From contig JAENRP010000104.1 in the NCBI GenBank assembly GCA_024741835.1, positions 1 through 64,000 on the forward strand: 64,000 bases of DNA, written 5' to 3'. Position numbers and translations under genes: made by a program. How positions within the stretch are numbered: position 1 is the first letter of the stretch; each line of letters starts with the position of its first letter. A model generated the notes under the pieces. That model had not been told where the DNA came from. It saw nothing but the letters and a program-made list of their open reading frames with translations, and did not search any database. This stretch comes from Diplocarpon mali. Lineage: Eukaryota; Ascomycota; Leotiomycetes; Helotiales; Drepanopezizaceae. Of the stretch, positions 1-12,818 are shown one piece after another.

Positions 1-1597
1 AAGTGGTATTATGTTACGTATAATCTTACCCTTGCCGCTTTTGCTAATTCTATAGGTTGAATAGGAAAAATCGAGGGTTACTAACGTACCTAGGTATTAT
101 CAGTGTATTTATATAAGAGATGTGATTTATAATATAAGTAGATAGTAATGTACTATAATATTCAAAAATAGTGATAAGACTTTAATGTTTTTACACTATA
201 TGCTAACTCAAATAATATTAAGCTCCAAAATATTGAATATCATAATCTCTATTCGTATTTCACAACGATGTAGATAGTTCAAAAGGGGAATTTCACTTAT
301 CTAAGTGGCGAGTGGCAGGCATGCCTAAAGAACGGGGAAAACTTGGGTAAAAGTGTGCCTTATGGCCTTTTGCCATTCTAATCGATTCTGTATAGAGTAT
401 ATTCTTGTTTCCATAGCACGTTACAGTGTAGCATATATTAGTAAAGTACAGTAGCGGAATGCTATACTGTGGTTTTTTGTACCCACCCTACTCGGGGGGA
501 AAAATAAGAATTTCTCGTAGGAAGTATCTCGCGTAGGGATCGTTTCCAGCAAGCAATTTTTCGGCGGGCTGCAGACGTGGATACCTCGCACATGGCCGAA
601 ATGTTAGTTTCACGTCTGTGCGCCCTATAGAAGGCTCCCTTGTTTCAAAGATAAGTAGTTGATACTCCTCTATTTACTTTCTTTACAATATACTGTGGAC
701 TTTGTATATACTAATTATTGAATCAGTCTCAGTACTAATTCTAAAACCCCTTTTAGAGCAATTCAAAAGCCAATTAAGGTTTTTAGGCCTTACAAACGTC
801 TTTGAGTATCAATACAAGGAGCTTAGTGATCTATTGAGCTAGCTATAACTCAGGAAATTATTCAAAAAATAGATGATAGATATATTGCCGTGATTTTAGC
901 AGAAAGTATATATACAAAATACTAGGGGTGTTTCTAATAACCCTATTACAAAGCATCCAGCTGTAGATGGGCGTAAAACTAATATAATTTCGGGCATATA
1001 CGAGGCATTGTCTCGATATATCCCTTCCTTCGGTCGCCTTCGGCGCTTTCCCCGAGCAGAGTTCGTTTACAGTTGCACAGCGCTGAAGTTTTCACTTATC
1101 GCCTGGTGGAGGCACCGCGAGAGTATGATCCAATAAAGAAACATATCTATACAACCTCCCTGGTTTGAATGTTATACATAGCGGTGGCAAGGGCGTTCAA
1201 ATCAACAATTAAACTAGCGAGGATGGCGAAACAAGAATTTTTCTCTCTCGAAATCTTCAGGAATTTATGTGCCGAGCTTGAGGTTATCTTCGAAACTAAA
1301 AACAGTTTTATAGTATAATGAGATCAAGATTATACGTATTCCATAATAAGAACAACTTACTGTCAAACGCGTGATAAATGTATTCAAGGGATGACCTTGA
1401 ACAGGATAGAATCTGACAACCGTATTATGCATTGGTAGTACCTGAACGCTGCACCTTGCTCCTTTAGCTTCGGGTTATCCCGAAACTCGCTCTACTCCAT
1501 ACAGGTACTCTTGATTTTTAATTTTTCTTGCAGGCGCCATGGGTTGAGATCTGCTCATTAATCTCCACTATCAGAAGCCATGACTACCCAGAGTATG
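1..1597. other. Gene-free AT-rich interval
   Basis: No reading frame here is long enough or protein-like enough to support a gene, on either strand. The stretch is AT-rich. It contains one segment (about 1147-1240) that is recognisably similar to about 35167-35260, described separately. I see no tRNA, rRNA or intact transposon. Confidence 0.6.
1147..1240 (+). repeat. Dispersed repeat, copy 1 (partner at ~35.2 kb)
   Basis: The core CCTCCCTGGTTTGAATGTT is matched at about 35170 by CCTCCCTGGTTTAAATGTT. Similarity continues weakly through an AATCAACAATTAAA / AATCAGCAGTTGAA block and a GAGGATGGCG / AAGGATGGGG block. Many differences are transitions, as expected for an old repeat exposed to RIP. 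The family is unknown, and boundaries are approximate because I aligned by eye. Confidence 0.45.
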
Positions 1598-1718
1598 CTT
1601 CGTTGCAGGCCAAACAAACACTATTCGTTGGCGACATTTACAAGGAGATTACAATACTATATGGGTTTGCAAATTCAAGTTATCCTCTTATGCGGTGTCT
1701 GTTTAGCCTGCGACGAGG
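1598..1718. mobile_element. MITE-like element with ~24-bp terminal inverted repeats
   Basis: The left end (1598-1621) contains GCAGGCCAAACAAACAC. The right end (1695-1718), read on the other strand, contains GCAGGCTAAACAGACAC. The two 24-bp ends match at about 20 positions. The 121-bp interior does not look coding. Related ends occur at about 1790-1819, 1846-1880 and 35612-35727. The size and structure suggest a non-autonomous DNA transposon (MITE). No transposase and no clear target duplication were seen. Confidence 0.55.
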
Positions 1719-1789
1719 AACTCCCGTTTCTTCTCATTTTGGAGAAAACATTAGTAGACAATCCACTTAAAAGCTTCAACACCACTCAG

Positions 1790-1945
1790 TGCATGAACTT
1801 GTGTTTTAGGCTTTGAGACATTACTGTGTTCCAAAGCTTACTCCATCGCAGGCCAAACAAACACCACATGAAAGTATGGTATTTAACCTGTGCAAACCCA
1901 CCGAAAATCTATCCTTGCCCACACGCTGATGTGGTGTGTGTTTAC
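1790..1945. mobile_element. Degenerate related MITE ends
   Basis: At 1846-1880 the sequence TCGCAGGCCAAACAAACAC followed by CACATGAAAGTAT closely matches, in reverse complement, the right end of the 35.6-kb copy. At about 1790-1819 a diverged inverted end (GTGTTTTAGGCTTTGAGAC) is visible. The second end of the 1846 copy is weak. These are probably fragmented copies of the element at 1598. Confidence 0.4.
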
Positions 1946-2896
1946 ATCCCACAAACGCACGTTTAAACAACCCTTGGTAATATTTGATCATTCCTTGAAG
2001 GAGACTGTACAGTGTAGATCAATTGGTTCCAACCCGTAATACCTGCGAAATATGAAAAATCGGGGGTAATCAGGGTAATCAGGTTGTAAGGCGGCTTACC
2101 CCTTACTCTGATTCAACTGCGTAGTACTGCAGGAATGCTCCTATTGGACCGACAAGCCCCGCGGCGAAAATGCTAATTGGATTTTCCAGGCGGTTACACT
2201 GTCTAATTCATCAATTGAGATCCATGCGCACTCTTCGAATTTCTACTGGTGCGTTCCAACTTCCGGTGTTACAATCAGGCGTTTTATAGATTTCCACAAA
2301 GAGCTGCAGAAGGCGGATCAAGCCTTAACAGTACACCATAAAATATTCGAAAGTTGAAATACTTCAATTTCGAACCTTGAACGAGCAACCCCAATAAGAG
2401 TACGGAGATGTGTTTACACGGATCTAAGGTCCTTCTTCAATCAATATGCGTACTCAAGACAGTAAGCTTCAAGTCAGCTGAAATTTGGACTGCATTATAG
2501 CAGTATAATCTACGTCTACTATTATTCAAAGCATACCTAGGAAATATGGAATGAGTATCACGAGGTTGCTTTCAGGAGCAAGATTTAGCAGACTTTAATA
2601 CCATCAAATCTCCGGCGAGACTGCGAGACTGAATATTCCCTCCCTCCTTTCTTTGTTTGCGGTATTCTCTCTTTCCTGGCTATCTCCCGAAACCAGGTTG
2701 ACCCTGACATGGTAAATGGCCTGCACTACCTCTACCACTCCAAATTCCTCTTTCCATAAAGTGCCTTTCTCTGGACGTGATACAGCCAATATCCCACACC
2801 CACTATGCAAGCCTTTTTTTGGTTCCCTTTGTACAGTACAGTCAGATGGAAAATATCGTACATCCCTTTTCTCTACCCATCCTCTTCCTATGTCGT
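1946..2896. other. Intergenic, downstream of the ARF-GEF gene
   Basis: I see no supported gene. The last few hundred bases include pyrimidine-rich sequence that is probably the 3' untranslated region of the minus-strand gene ending at 2897. Confidence 0.5.
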
Positions 2897-5800
2897 CTAC
2901 TCAGCAATGATAGCCTCCTCTTTCACTACGGCCCCAATCGGCCCTTCTCTCATCCCATCGACACTCGCATCGTGCTTCTCGGCTGCCATCTCTTCCGCCC
3001 TCACATTCGGCACATCCAAATCGAGTTCTTTGCGCAAGTCAGGCAGGAAGCGATCAATACGCTTCCACGTCTCGACCCACAGCTTCTCTTGCGCAGGATC
3101 TTTGTTCGGCGAGACCAGGTTCTCGCTGCTGGACATGACGAGCAAGATATTTTTTAGACTTTCTAGGACGGCTTCTTCCTGTTACAGTATTGGTCTGCTG
3201 TCCATTTCCTTGCTTCGCATATGGCATTATGATGGGAGAGGGAAAGTAAAGGGAAATTTTGAAAGGGCGAACATACCAAGCTATCACCCTGGCCACTATT
3301 CATCAATCGATCCATAATGTCCAGAATCTTGAGCCACAAATCGAGCATACCATCCCAGCCAGACAATAACACTAAATAGTGCAAAAATATCTTGCTCAAC
3401 AGAGTAGCAGCCTGCACCCGCGTCTCACTCATGCCCACCGGATCTGATGAGTAAACCTCCGGTTTCAACAATCTCAGAATGAGCGGGAAAAGAACCTCCC
3501 CAAAAATAGCAGTCCATTCGTTGTGCTCGCCCTGAGTAAGCTCAGGAGACAGGAGAGCCCGCTGTAGAGATGAAAAGGCCTGGTGTCGTATCTCGCGGCA
3601 GGGGTTTGTGCATTGTGTTGTTAGGGCGCGAAAAATGGGCGACCAGTAGGCGGCCCAGGCTTCTTTGCTTTCGAGGTGCGATTGTTGCATCAAGACCGGA
3701 ATTCGTGTTGTTAGTGAGAAAATCATGGTTATGGATTTTACGCCTCTGGCGACAGCGGCGTCAATTTCGGGCTGTGCTTTTGCTTGTTTGGATGGAGGTT
3801 GCTGTTGGACTCGTCTGACTCGCTTGTCTTGCTTTTGCTCGACGGTAGACCCGACACTGCCGGCGGATGCGAAGTCGTTCAAGAGGTTGACAGCAGATTC
3901 GTAATTATCTGCCATGATTGTTGAAGGTGAACCGACGGCAACACCCTCTAAGATCTCGAATACAGTTGGGGCGGAGTGCGCACTGCCTGTCAGATTTCGA
4001 AGGACCACCCAGAAGTCTGGTGATGTCATAATCTCGTTCCTTAGAGACCCTGGCTCTTTGATGCAGTGCACTAGACCTTGTAGCATAAGTGGTGCCGACT
4101 TGTCAAGCAGCTCTTTCTTGAAACTTGATATCGTGTGAAGCACAACGGGAACACGAAGAAAGTCATGCTCCTATGTCTGTTAGTTCAGCCACTGGATTAG
4201 CCGTAGATTCCACTTACGTAGCTAGCATGCAAGAGATGCAACATGTAGAACATGGTCCTTGAGATCATTATAAAGTGGTAGCTAGCAGCATTTCGCATCA
4301 CATTCTGCAGCGCCTTGGCCACATCAGCTCCAAGAGCCGTGACAGTCTCTTTGTCCCGAAGAGTAAGCACCGTACACAGCTCTAACAAGTAGACAATAGC
4401 TGGATCATACACAGGCCCATTGGCAGCATTCTTCTGTCCGTTAGTGGACGGAGAATCTGTCTCGGACTTGACACTAATGACGATCGAAGTTGGATCATCT
4501 GGTATTTGAGCAAGCAAGGCGTCAATCAATGGTTTTAGTGAATTAACGGGCATATTTCTGTAGAGGTCAGCTTCGCAATCCAAGATCCATACTTGAAACT
4601 TACACGACATTTGCGAAGACGTCTCCCATATAACAAGCGTTCACACAGTCTACTGTACACAGGGTGCTCTCCAACTCCTCGTCAGAAGGCTCCGGCGGGT
4701 CATCGGCAGCATAACTGGAAATATACGACGTGAAAGCCGAGAATAAACCAGTATCACTAGGTTTCTGACCACGATCGATGATCTGGGAGGGAGTTTGTAA
4801 AGGTATTGGAGAAATTTCTATGCGATTCGGTGCAAAGAACGGTGGGATTAGAGAGTTGACAAAAAGGTTCACCCAAATGCGCACAATCTGGTCGGGTCAG
4901 TAAAAGAAGATACAAAGAGAGAGGCACCACTCACATATTTCCAGCTATCATTTACGATGGCTTCTCTACCAGTTATGACCCGAAACAGCACAACAGTAGC
5001 CAGCTGCGCTTTGAAATCACGGCCGAACTTCACAGCCAGCTCGCTGACCATGACACTGTTCTCACCAACTTGAATCTCGGTATTGAGAGTAGTGTTCGAC
5101 GGTATCTCGGTAGCCAGGGAAGTGATGTAGCTCAGGCAATACACCACCTGGTCCACAGCTTCCGTTAACCCGTGTTTCGCAGCAATACGAACACATTGAT
5201 CAAAGCCTGTAATGACCCGATTGAATACAGCATCATCGCTAGCTGACATAAACACATATGACAGCGTAGCGACTACGGGCTTCCAGGTAGCCGCAAACAT
5301 ATCAGCATCGTAGATATTCGTGTCGCAAAGGGTCAGGTGGCCGGCTGACTCCGTTTTCAGCAGCAGCTCTTTCCAGGCGTAGTCAAAAGCATGCTTGTTG
5401 TCATGCTCATCGGGCAGAATGATCTCATTCGCCTTGATCGAATCATAGATACTCTGGATGTAAGATGGTTCGAAATTGGCTCCGCCATTGACACCACGCA
5501 AGTTGTTGCCGAATTGCTCAACCGTCATACGGGAGGCGTTTTTGAGATTGGGGTTGTAGCTGTCAGTGTTTAACATGAGGATAGCGTATGTCAATACAAA
5601 AATAGCATCTGGATTTGCCATCGGCTCCGGGATCTTGCTTTTATGGTATTGTTCTGCAAACACAGTTACGATACGCTCAATTAAGGCCGACTCTCCAGGC
5701 AGGCGACAGCTTTCCACAATTTCTCGAAGTGCCTCGTCGACTCGCTTCCCGTCGAAGTTGAACGTACTTATGAACGCTTCTAAGATAGGCTCGTTTCCTT

Positions 5801-8054
5801 TTTTCGAGATGAACTCTCCAAATTGCTTCTTCGAAATGCGAGCAGTGCCCTTCAAGAAAGTAGCGATTTGCTGAGCATCTTTTAAGTCATTAATAACCCC
5901 TTTGGCGTGGAGGTACGCTAAACCAGCCTTCGGGCTCTCATTGAATTTCCCAGCTCCTGTGACTACAATTTTCTTTCTCCTACGCTGTTCGCGGAGAACT
6001 TTCTGATCGGGATACCCTTCATACTTAGGCTCATCGTCAAGCCTATCGGCAATAAACTGGATATAGCCAAGAAGTGCATCCAGACACAACGGAGGAACAC
6101 TAGTTGTACTCCAAGTCGCCGAGTCTGGTATCGCGTTTCGGGACAAAAGCCCCACCATATCCTCACAAAGATCACTTCTGTCAATCTCACAGTCGTAGTT
6201 GATGAAGAGTTCGACCATGTAACTCGGCACCCTTGCAAGGGCGCCTACGCTCTCCACCATTGCTTCACGGGCATCTGGTTTCCGTGAGCCGCCTTCCATA
6301 CCGAGCTTCTGACGGTCTTTGACAGGAACAGGAGTTGATCGACCGCTACTCGACTGCGAAACCGGTTGCTTGACGAGTTTGGGGGCCTGAGGGACGCCAG
6401 CGTATAGAGAGGGATCTATCCCCGGTTCCCTCGGGATCTCGACACGTGGGTGGAGACATGCAACCAAGTAGGAGAGAAAAAGTTCTTGCTGGAGCTTCAA
6501 AACACCTCTGCAGGTGGCAAGTAATGTCCCAGCGACAATAAGCGACTCGTGTAATATGGCCATATTGTCTGATCGGACAAGCTGGAAAAGATACCTGCAT
6601 AGACTATCTTCTGCTAAAGTAGCCAGTGACGGATGCTTGGCAATGGAAGGACCTGCAACCTCCAAGGCCACATCAATGATTCTTAGAGCCATGACCCTCA
6701 TCGCGTCAGCATGTTGACGATCATGAGGATCCAGTAAATCGACCAAAACTCGGAAAAGTTCCCTTATCGAAGGCAAAGAATACGGCTTGATAAGCGCTTC
6801 GTCAGACGCCTCTGAAGCAGGCGCAATGTTCATCTCAGAACCATTATCCATGGAAGTCGACGCAGAAGTCTGAGGTGCCCTCCCTTTTTCAAAACTACTC
6901 GACGGCCTTGAGTCCACAGGCGGCGCAGCCAAAGATGACTTGATGGCATCGTTACTGTTCGCAGAGGGATCCATCTTCACGGTATCCATGTCCTCCTTGG
7001 TCTTCTCATCCAGTGCCTCCATATCATCTCCAGCTTCAATCTCCAGATGCTTTAACCTTTCAAATATCACTTGGGTCATTTTAACCATTGACATTTCCGC
7101 GGAACGGCGCAGTAGTTCAGAGAGTCGGGCTTGACAGCACATACTAAGCCCCGTCTCCATCATTTCGCACACACTCTCGTCACTCAATAAATCGCCTCCT
7201 GGCCCAGAGAGCATGCCTTCCATGAGCTTCAGTATCCGCAATAACACGATCTCGTCCGCTGCAGAATCGCTTGCTTCAAATCGACAATGCGTGATGGCCG
7301 CAGATAGAGATTGCATAGCAAGTGATAGGCGTGGAGATTCAGGACTTATGAGATTGTAAGAGAAAAATTTCGTGATTGCAACAAGAGCGAGGGAGGTAAT
7401 CGGCGCAGAAGTCGCAGAAGCTTGGATGACCTGGAGAAAAGGGTGTAACAGCGAAGGGGTATCGAATTGGTGTATATCTGCATCCAGTCAATATCCTCAA
7501 CTGAAAACCATCGGAGTATTGTGAGTATATAGAAATGTACCTTTGCAACCTGTCAACTCGCGCCTCAACCTCCCGAAACCAGCTATCAATGGATTGTCCT
7601 GCATACTTTTTCCCTTCTTCCCCCTCAGCCCCCACCTGTTTGCCAATCCTCCATCATCTCCCCCTACAAGCCCAGACGACATCTCCTTCCGACTTTTCCC
7701 CCTCCCAGTCTCGTCCCGCGGTGTTGACGGCTGCGAGCTCTGTAGGTTTGGGTTCAGAGGGCTGGAGCTCCCACCGAGGATGGCTGATACAGAGGAGTGA
7801 GCCCAGCGAGCGTGCTTCCGCATCGCAGACGTAACGGTGATACATTCAGTGGTGATGAGAGCCACAGGATCCACTGCCACCGAGGTTGAAGCTTTTCTCG
7901 AGCCATAGTCACTCATATCGCCATCAGGCCCTGACGGCATCGCCATACCCGTGGTCTGGGCTAGCCAGAGAAGAGAGTCGTGCGGTGTAAAGGCGGGCGA
8001 GTTATTTATCTGTCCAAATTCTTGCGGGTTCAGAGCAGAGACATCATTGCTCAT
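2897..8054 (-). CDS. GEA1: Early-Golgi ARF guanine-nucleotide exchange factor (Gea1/Gea2/GBF1 family, Sec7 domain)
   Basis: Six exons on the minus strand: 8054-7541, 7477-4935, 4887-4604, 4557-4218, 4170-3277 and 3178-2897. Every junction has GT...AG and keeps frame; joined length is 4857 nt, 1618 aa. The Sec7 domain lies at about residues 681-865. It contains the loop RLPGESALIERI, whose Glu (about 766) is the catalytic glutamic finger, and the helix motif LTYAILMLNTDSYNPN. The order of N-terminal DCB/HUS-like region, central Sec7 and long C-terminal HDS-like helical region is that of the large GBF1/Gea class, not late-Golgi Sec7. Family role: activates ARF GTPases at the cis-Golgi for COPI recruitment and is the brefeldin A target class. 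Length lies between yeast Gea1 (about 1400) and human GBF1 (about 1860). In Aspergillus the orthologue is called geaA. Start chosen at the first Met before a conserved in-frame N-terminus. Confidence 0.95.
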
Positions 8055-8700
8055 AATGCATATATCAAGACTGGTGTAGCATGAATCAAGCTTTGGAGTT
8101 CGTGATTATGGAAGCTGTATCTTCGGTACTGGATGTTTGTTAGGGCGCAATCGACTCGAATGCCGAACTATGGAGATGTTGCCTGGTTGTACAGATGCTT
8201 GCCACTGGATGACTTGATGTTCTCCAAGCTTAGGACACGAATCTGCCACTATCGACACGTGACTGTATCTTTGTCGATGGTAAGTTCGATACGGAACAAT
8301 ACCCTACGTTTCGTAGTACGGGACAAAGAAAAATACTGGTTGCATGCTCCAGCTGGTACTTAGGAACATTTGGCGAGCTGTAAACCTGTTGCGCTAACTG
8401 TCTTAATTGTACAGACCTCCCAGCCAAAATTAATAAAGAAGGCTTTAGAACTAGGGCTCCCATTTACATCAAGAATGCTGATTTAACTTTCAGACAACCA
8501 GCGTATGCAATCCTTGGCCGGCGCCTATAGTGACCCATGTCCAAAGACAGGGCCGCCTGCTGCAAAACCTGATCCTACAGCCGGCCCGAAATATCCTCAC
8601 ATCTCTCAAAGGCAGTCAATAGTAAAGGGAATTGTCCACCGCTAAACCTGGTCTCGTAGGCTGATAACTCAAAGGACAGCCATTGAGATTACTTTGTGCG
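8055..8700. other. Promoter region of the ARF-GEF gene and 3' end of ANP1
   Basis: 646 bp between two tandem minus-strand genes. It must hold the ARF-GEF promoter and 5' leader and the ANP1 3' untranslated region. No independent gene is supported. Confidence 0.6.
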
Positions 8701-10400
8701 TTATTGTGCTTTTGTGAGCGTATCTTGTGACTGGCCCTTTGGTGCTGGCTTCGCTTCCGGCTGCGCGTTGGTCTTGGCCTCTTGCGTCGGCTCACCTTCG
8801 ATCGGACGCTGCTCAGCAGCAGCGGCTTCAGCCTTCTCCTTTTCTTTCTTTTCTTTCAGTGCCTCAGCTTGAATGTCATTTTTGTCCAGCTCCCACTGCC
8901 TGTTCGGATCTTCAAACTGGTCTTTGATCTTCTTCATTCGTTCGGCCTTCTCCTTTTCCTCGGCCTCATGAGCAACGCGATCTCTTTCCATTTCCTAAAA
9001 TGCTATCAGTGCCAGGAATCCAACTAAGGCAAAGGAACTTACTTCCATGTGACGAATATCATCGACACTAGGTTCATACAGATGCCAAATAGTGTAATGA
9101 GGCAATCCAACGACCGAAAATTGCATTCGCTTCGCCATCTATTGGGAATTAGCATCGCGTAGGCACAAAACTAGAAATTGAATACCTTTCCGAAACCTTC
9201 AGTTTCGGCATGTTTCTCAAAACTGAAAGCAGGGAAATGAACTCCAGATCTGAAAACCTTGGCCTTGGCCAAGATACTGACACCTCCTACACCATCGATA
9301 TCCATTTCCATGTCAGGATCACCATATGGATCTCGAAGGTAGGCAAGGTGAGGTCTCCAGGTTGCATACTCCGCGTATCCCTCCACAATGACCGCATCCT
9401 CATCAAGTGTATCTGCCAAAGCTAAGGCTGTTTCAGACTCTTGCCAGGAATTCAAATCGTAAGGTTGTTCTCCGCCAAGCCAGTCAGGTAGAGGACGCCA
9501 GACATCTAAATCAATTAGCGCAAAGAAAGATTATACAAATGCTGCAGGGCCTACTTGGTACGATGACATCCTTGTTATGTCGCATCAGATCCTCCAGAAT
9601 GGTGAATGGCGCAGTCTCAACATCAACATCTCTCCAGTAAACCCAGCTGTGATACGGTCTCAGAGCAGCACTCAAGAGCCAATTTCTAGCTTGGGCCATC
9701 AGCTTTCTTCTGCTAGCTTGCGCAGCGAAACCATGACGACTCTCCACGTCCTGGTTAACCTTCTGTCCGAAATCCTTCTCAATGATAGACACCTCCCCAT
9801 ATGGCTGCTTGGGGTCCTCATCCGCCTGCAGCTCTTCCAACAACTGGGACAGCAGCTGCAATGTTTGATCCTTAGAATCAGACACAAGAAACGCCAAGTC
9901 AATCAGGTGGTGAGGGTATGTGAAATTCCGCAGATGCCCAAAAAACATGCGCAGATGAGACTCTGCATCACGCAATGGGGCGCACAGCAAGATCCGCTCT
10001 TCCCTCTCCCATCCTCTGGCCGTCCCCTGAACAGTTGACAGATCGTAATATCGAACAGTTTCTAGCTGAAAATCTTCTCCAGAGCTTAGGAAGCCTAGCG
10101 ATATGAAGGGTAGTATAGAGGCGCCGGGCCACACGAAAAGAAAGAAGAGGAGAATTATGATGCCGACAGAGCACCGGAATATGAGGGTTCTTCTGCGCTT
10201 GATGGCTGCGGGTGATGATCTAGGTTGGAATCTGCAGGCATTGTGTTAGTACGTCTCCCAGGAATCGCACACACTTGGGTATGGAAATTGCTAGGTGATT
10301 CGTACTTCGGGTCTTCGTACCTGTGAGGTGATATTGAGTATGTCTCCTTCTCGCTCTTCTGCCTAGGATATCCATTGGTCGCATGATGTCGGGGAAGCAT
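8701..10400 (-). CDS. ANP1: Mannan polymerase II complex subunit Anp1 (GT62 mannosyltransferase)
   Basis: Five exons: 10400-10321, 10231-9555, 9505-9186, 9138-9043 and 8994-8701; 1467 nt, 488 aa. It is a type II Golgi membrane protein: a short basic tail (KRRR near residue 40), one membrane helix at about 43-60, then the lumenal Anp1/Mnn9/Van1 domain. The DXD-type motif is YWRDVDVETAP (DVD at about 228-230). Blocks such as LCAPLRDAESHL, YPHHLIDL, DLNSW and GGVSILAKAKVFR resemble yeast Anp1 more than Van1 or Mnn9. The tail is a Lys/Glu-rich helix ending in Ala/Pro/Gln-rich sequence. Family role: extension of the alpha-1,6-mannan backbone of N-glycans in the cis-Golgi. An in-frame upstream ATG at 10532 would add 44 residues; I prefer 10400 because it leaves a typical short cytosolic tail. 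Confidence 0.93.
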
Positions 10401-12818
10401 CTTCGAAGGTTTGATGTCGGGGGAAATATTGCTGGATTGCAGTTTTTGACGGTTGCGATTCTGCCAGATAGGCGTTTCGCGCTGGCTCTCGTGTTGAACC
10501 CCTGAGGTGTTGCATTGACTATAACGATACACAGTGCTTATCGTGCAACAGGGTACGGCACTAGTATCGTCGATGAACCTCCTTGCTGCCGTGTGGTTGA
10601 AGGGTCAATCTCGTAGGATCTCGATGGCATACACAGGTGGCCTTGACTCTTGTGGATCACTTCAGGGGAGCCGCCGTTGGTTTCGCTTAGAATAATTAAA
10701 GTTAGATCGGCATATGAAACAGGCGCGCTACTAGTTTTTGACATGCAAAAGGTGCCTTAGATATCTCGTGTCAAGAGCGACAAATCATTAAAATACTTAG
10801 TTACGTATACAATCACTACAAGATCAGGGAATGCTATTCTGATTGGTTTTGCATTAATGCTTCAGTACATGTAGAGGCTCATTTCCTGATTGTCAATGTG
10901 ATCACAAATTGACACCCACGGGGCAGCATTCGGACCTTTGGCTAGGGGGCATTATTATAAAGAAACAAGTGAATTGGCAGGCTAAACGCAAGAAGCACAT
11001 TGGCGGAATAGATAGCCAAAATGTTGAAACTTTCAGTTTGTTCGGAGAGTAATCCTCTTCTGGGTATAGTGCAATAATACAGGTCCAGGCGCACCCTTAC
11101 CAAGCGCCCGTCTATATTCCCATGGTCGAGGCTATCACCGTCATATCAAAATTTCTATTTTCACCAGTCAGTACTGAAGCATTCATCAAACAAATGGTAT
11201 GAAGATGTGTGGGTCGCTCAGAAAAGCCAATGTATTCAAGCACCCCAGCCGGCGACAGCTCTTTGCACCACAACACGCAATACAGAGAACTGAAGCTCTG
11301 AAGCTCACAGCCCCACAACACATAATCCCAGTCAATGAATTGAAAGGTCGTGTACGAGGGATGAGCTCGGCCAGGACGCATTCATGGAATGGATAAGCTG
11401 TTGTCATCATGGCAAAGGAAGTCGTAGGAGTATGATGAGATTATACCTTTTGGTTGTCGGTGTGATATAGTAATATAGTATCGCGTCCGTGAAACTGGTA
11501 TTTGTCAGCAAGTATTCGTGCAAAGTACGCTGACAAGTGATAAGATTGTGGGTGTTTTTCAGAAAATTTTTGGTATTATGGTTTAGCATCAAGGTATTCA
11601 GAAGCAGAACTGATTTATTTTTCTCATCACGAAAACAGATAATATGTGAAAGAGTTTTAAAGGTAAGTACTGACCAGGTCTACTGGTGAATAGAGCGAGT
11701 CGAGGAGCCGCGAACAATGCCCTCTGCAACATCATATTCGCCAATAGGGATCCCGAGTCCCCTAAGCTCGTATTGCGAGAAGTGCGTGGTCTGAAGATGC
11801 TGGAGGTCGGAGATACGAACTGCGGTCGCTCTAATATTAATCGCAGAGATCCTGTCTATCGCAATTTAGCGACTGCGAGTGCCCAGATAAGTAGGAAAAT
11901 GAGCAATGTCGCAATGCTTCAGATGGTGATGCATGTTGTTCGTGGCTCAGGAGATCGCCAGAGAACTTTAGTGATAGAGAATCATCAGGAGCGAGAAAGG
12001 TATTCGAGAACCAAATCAGACTCACCATATGATAGTGAGTCCATATCAGACCTACTGTCAGTAAAGAAAATTAGCAATGGTGATGGAAGCATGTCCTTCA
12101 GGCGGCCCTCCGATCAAAGCAGAGGCTCGGATGTACGTCGAGACGAGAAATTTTGCGAAAAGGGTCGTTGTCGATTTGGCGCTAGTGGCATTGGCCAAGC
12201 GGCCGCACCGTTCCTTCCTAGGTAGGTTGGTACCTCGCTAGTACCTACCAGGTAGTGCACCAGTCCACCAAAACCAACCACTGAAGAAACTTCGGAAAAT
12301 AATCAGCAACACAAGTTCGTACACTTTATATGGCGTCGCTCTGGATTCTTATTCTATTGATCATAGTTCTGTTGACTTTATTGATATGCATGTGACTACT
12401 TACTCCTTCCTACTCAAGCTTGCCTAACATTTTTGGCAGTATGGTTGATCCTTCCATCATGTCTCGGAGAGTCATTTAGGATGCGAGTGTCTAATGTGTC
12501 GATAAATCCTCCCCGGGCATTGTTTGGTCGAGACTATCTCAGAACCATCACTTCGAATGGCCAGGGCACGTGGAACCAAATTGAGATGGACGATATGCTG
12601 GGAGAGAGTCCTCGCAGCTCTGTGGATTCCGAACGCCCGAGATGAAGAACCCTGCACCTGTGTTATGCTGGTTCTGTGTCTATTCTACTGGATCTACAAA
12701 ACCGGAAAGCCATCCTGCCATCCACTTGTGCCAATGATTTAATGCCCAAAAAAGCTCAACATAACTTTTCCCCCAACAGCCCATATACGCCTCTGAATAT
12801 GCACCAACCAAATACGCC
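10401..12818. other. Long intergenic region with unassigned reading frames
   Basis: I recognise no gene here. There is a plus-strand open frame of about 179 codons ending at 12225; its first ATG is well inside it, and its Arg/Ser-rich translation matches no family I know. Minus-strand frames around 11110-11410 are Cys-rich but very short. At about 12330 a frame starting MASLWILILLIIVLLTLLIC gives a single hydrophobic helix and is followed by a plausible intron (donor after 12394, acceptor before 12441), giving a peptide of about 34 residues. None is supported well enough to call as a gene. Confidence 0.4.

Noticed and set aside
10401..10532. 44-residue N-terminal extension of Anp1 from an upstream ATG
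   Set aside because: In frame and possible, but family members have a short cytosolic tail; kept as an alternative in the gene entry.
11686..12225. 179-codon plus-strand frame
   Set aside because: It begins at a non-ATG codon, has no recognisable domain, and short frames on the other strand look equally plausible. Mentioned in the intergenic entry only.
12330..12480. Possible 34-residue single-helix membrane peptide with an intron
   Set aside because: The hydrophobic helix and splice sites are suggestive, but no family match and very short length make it unsafe to call.
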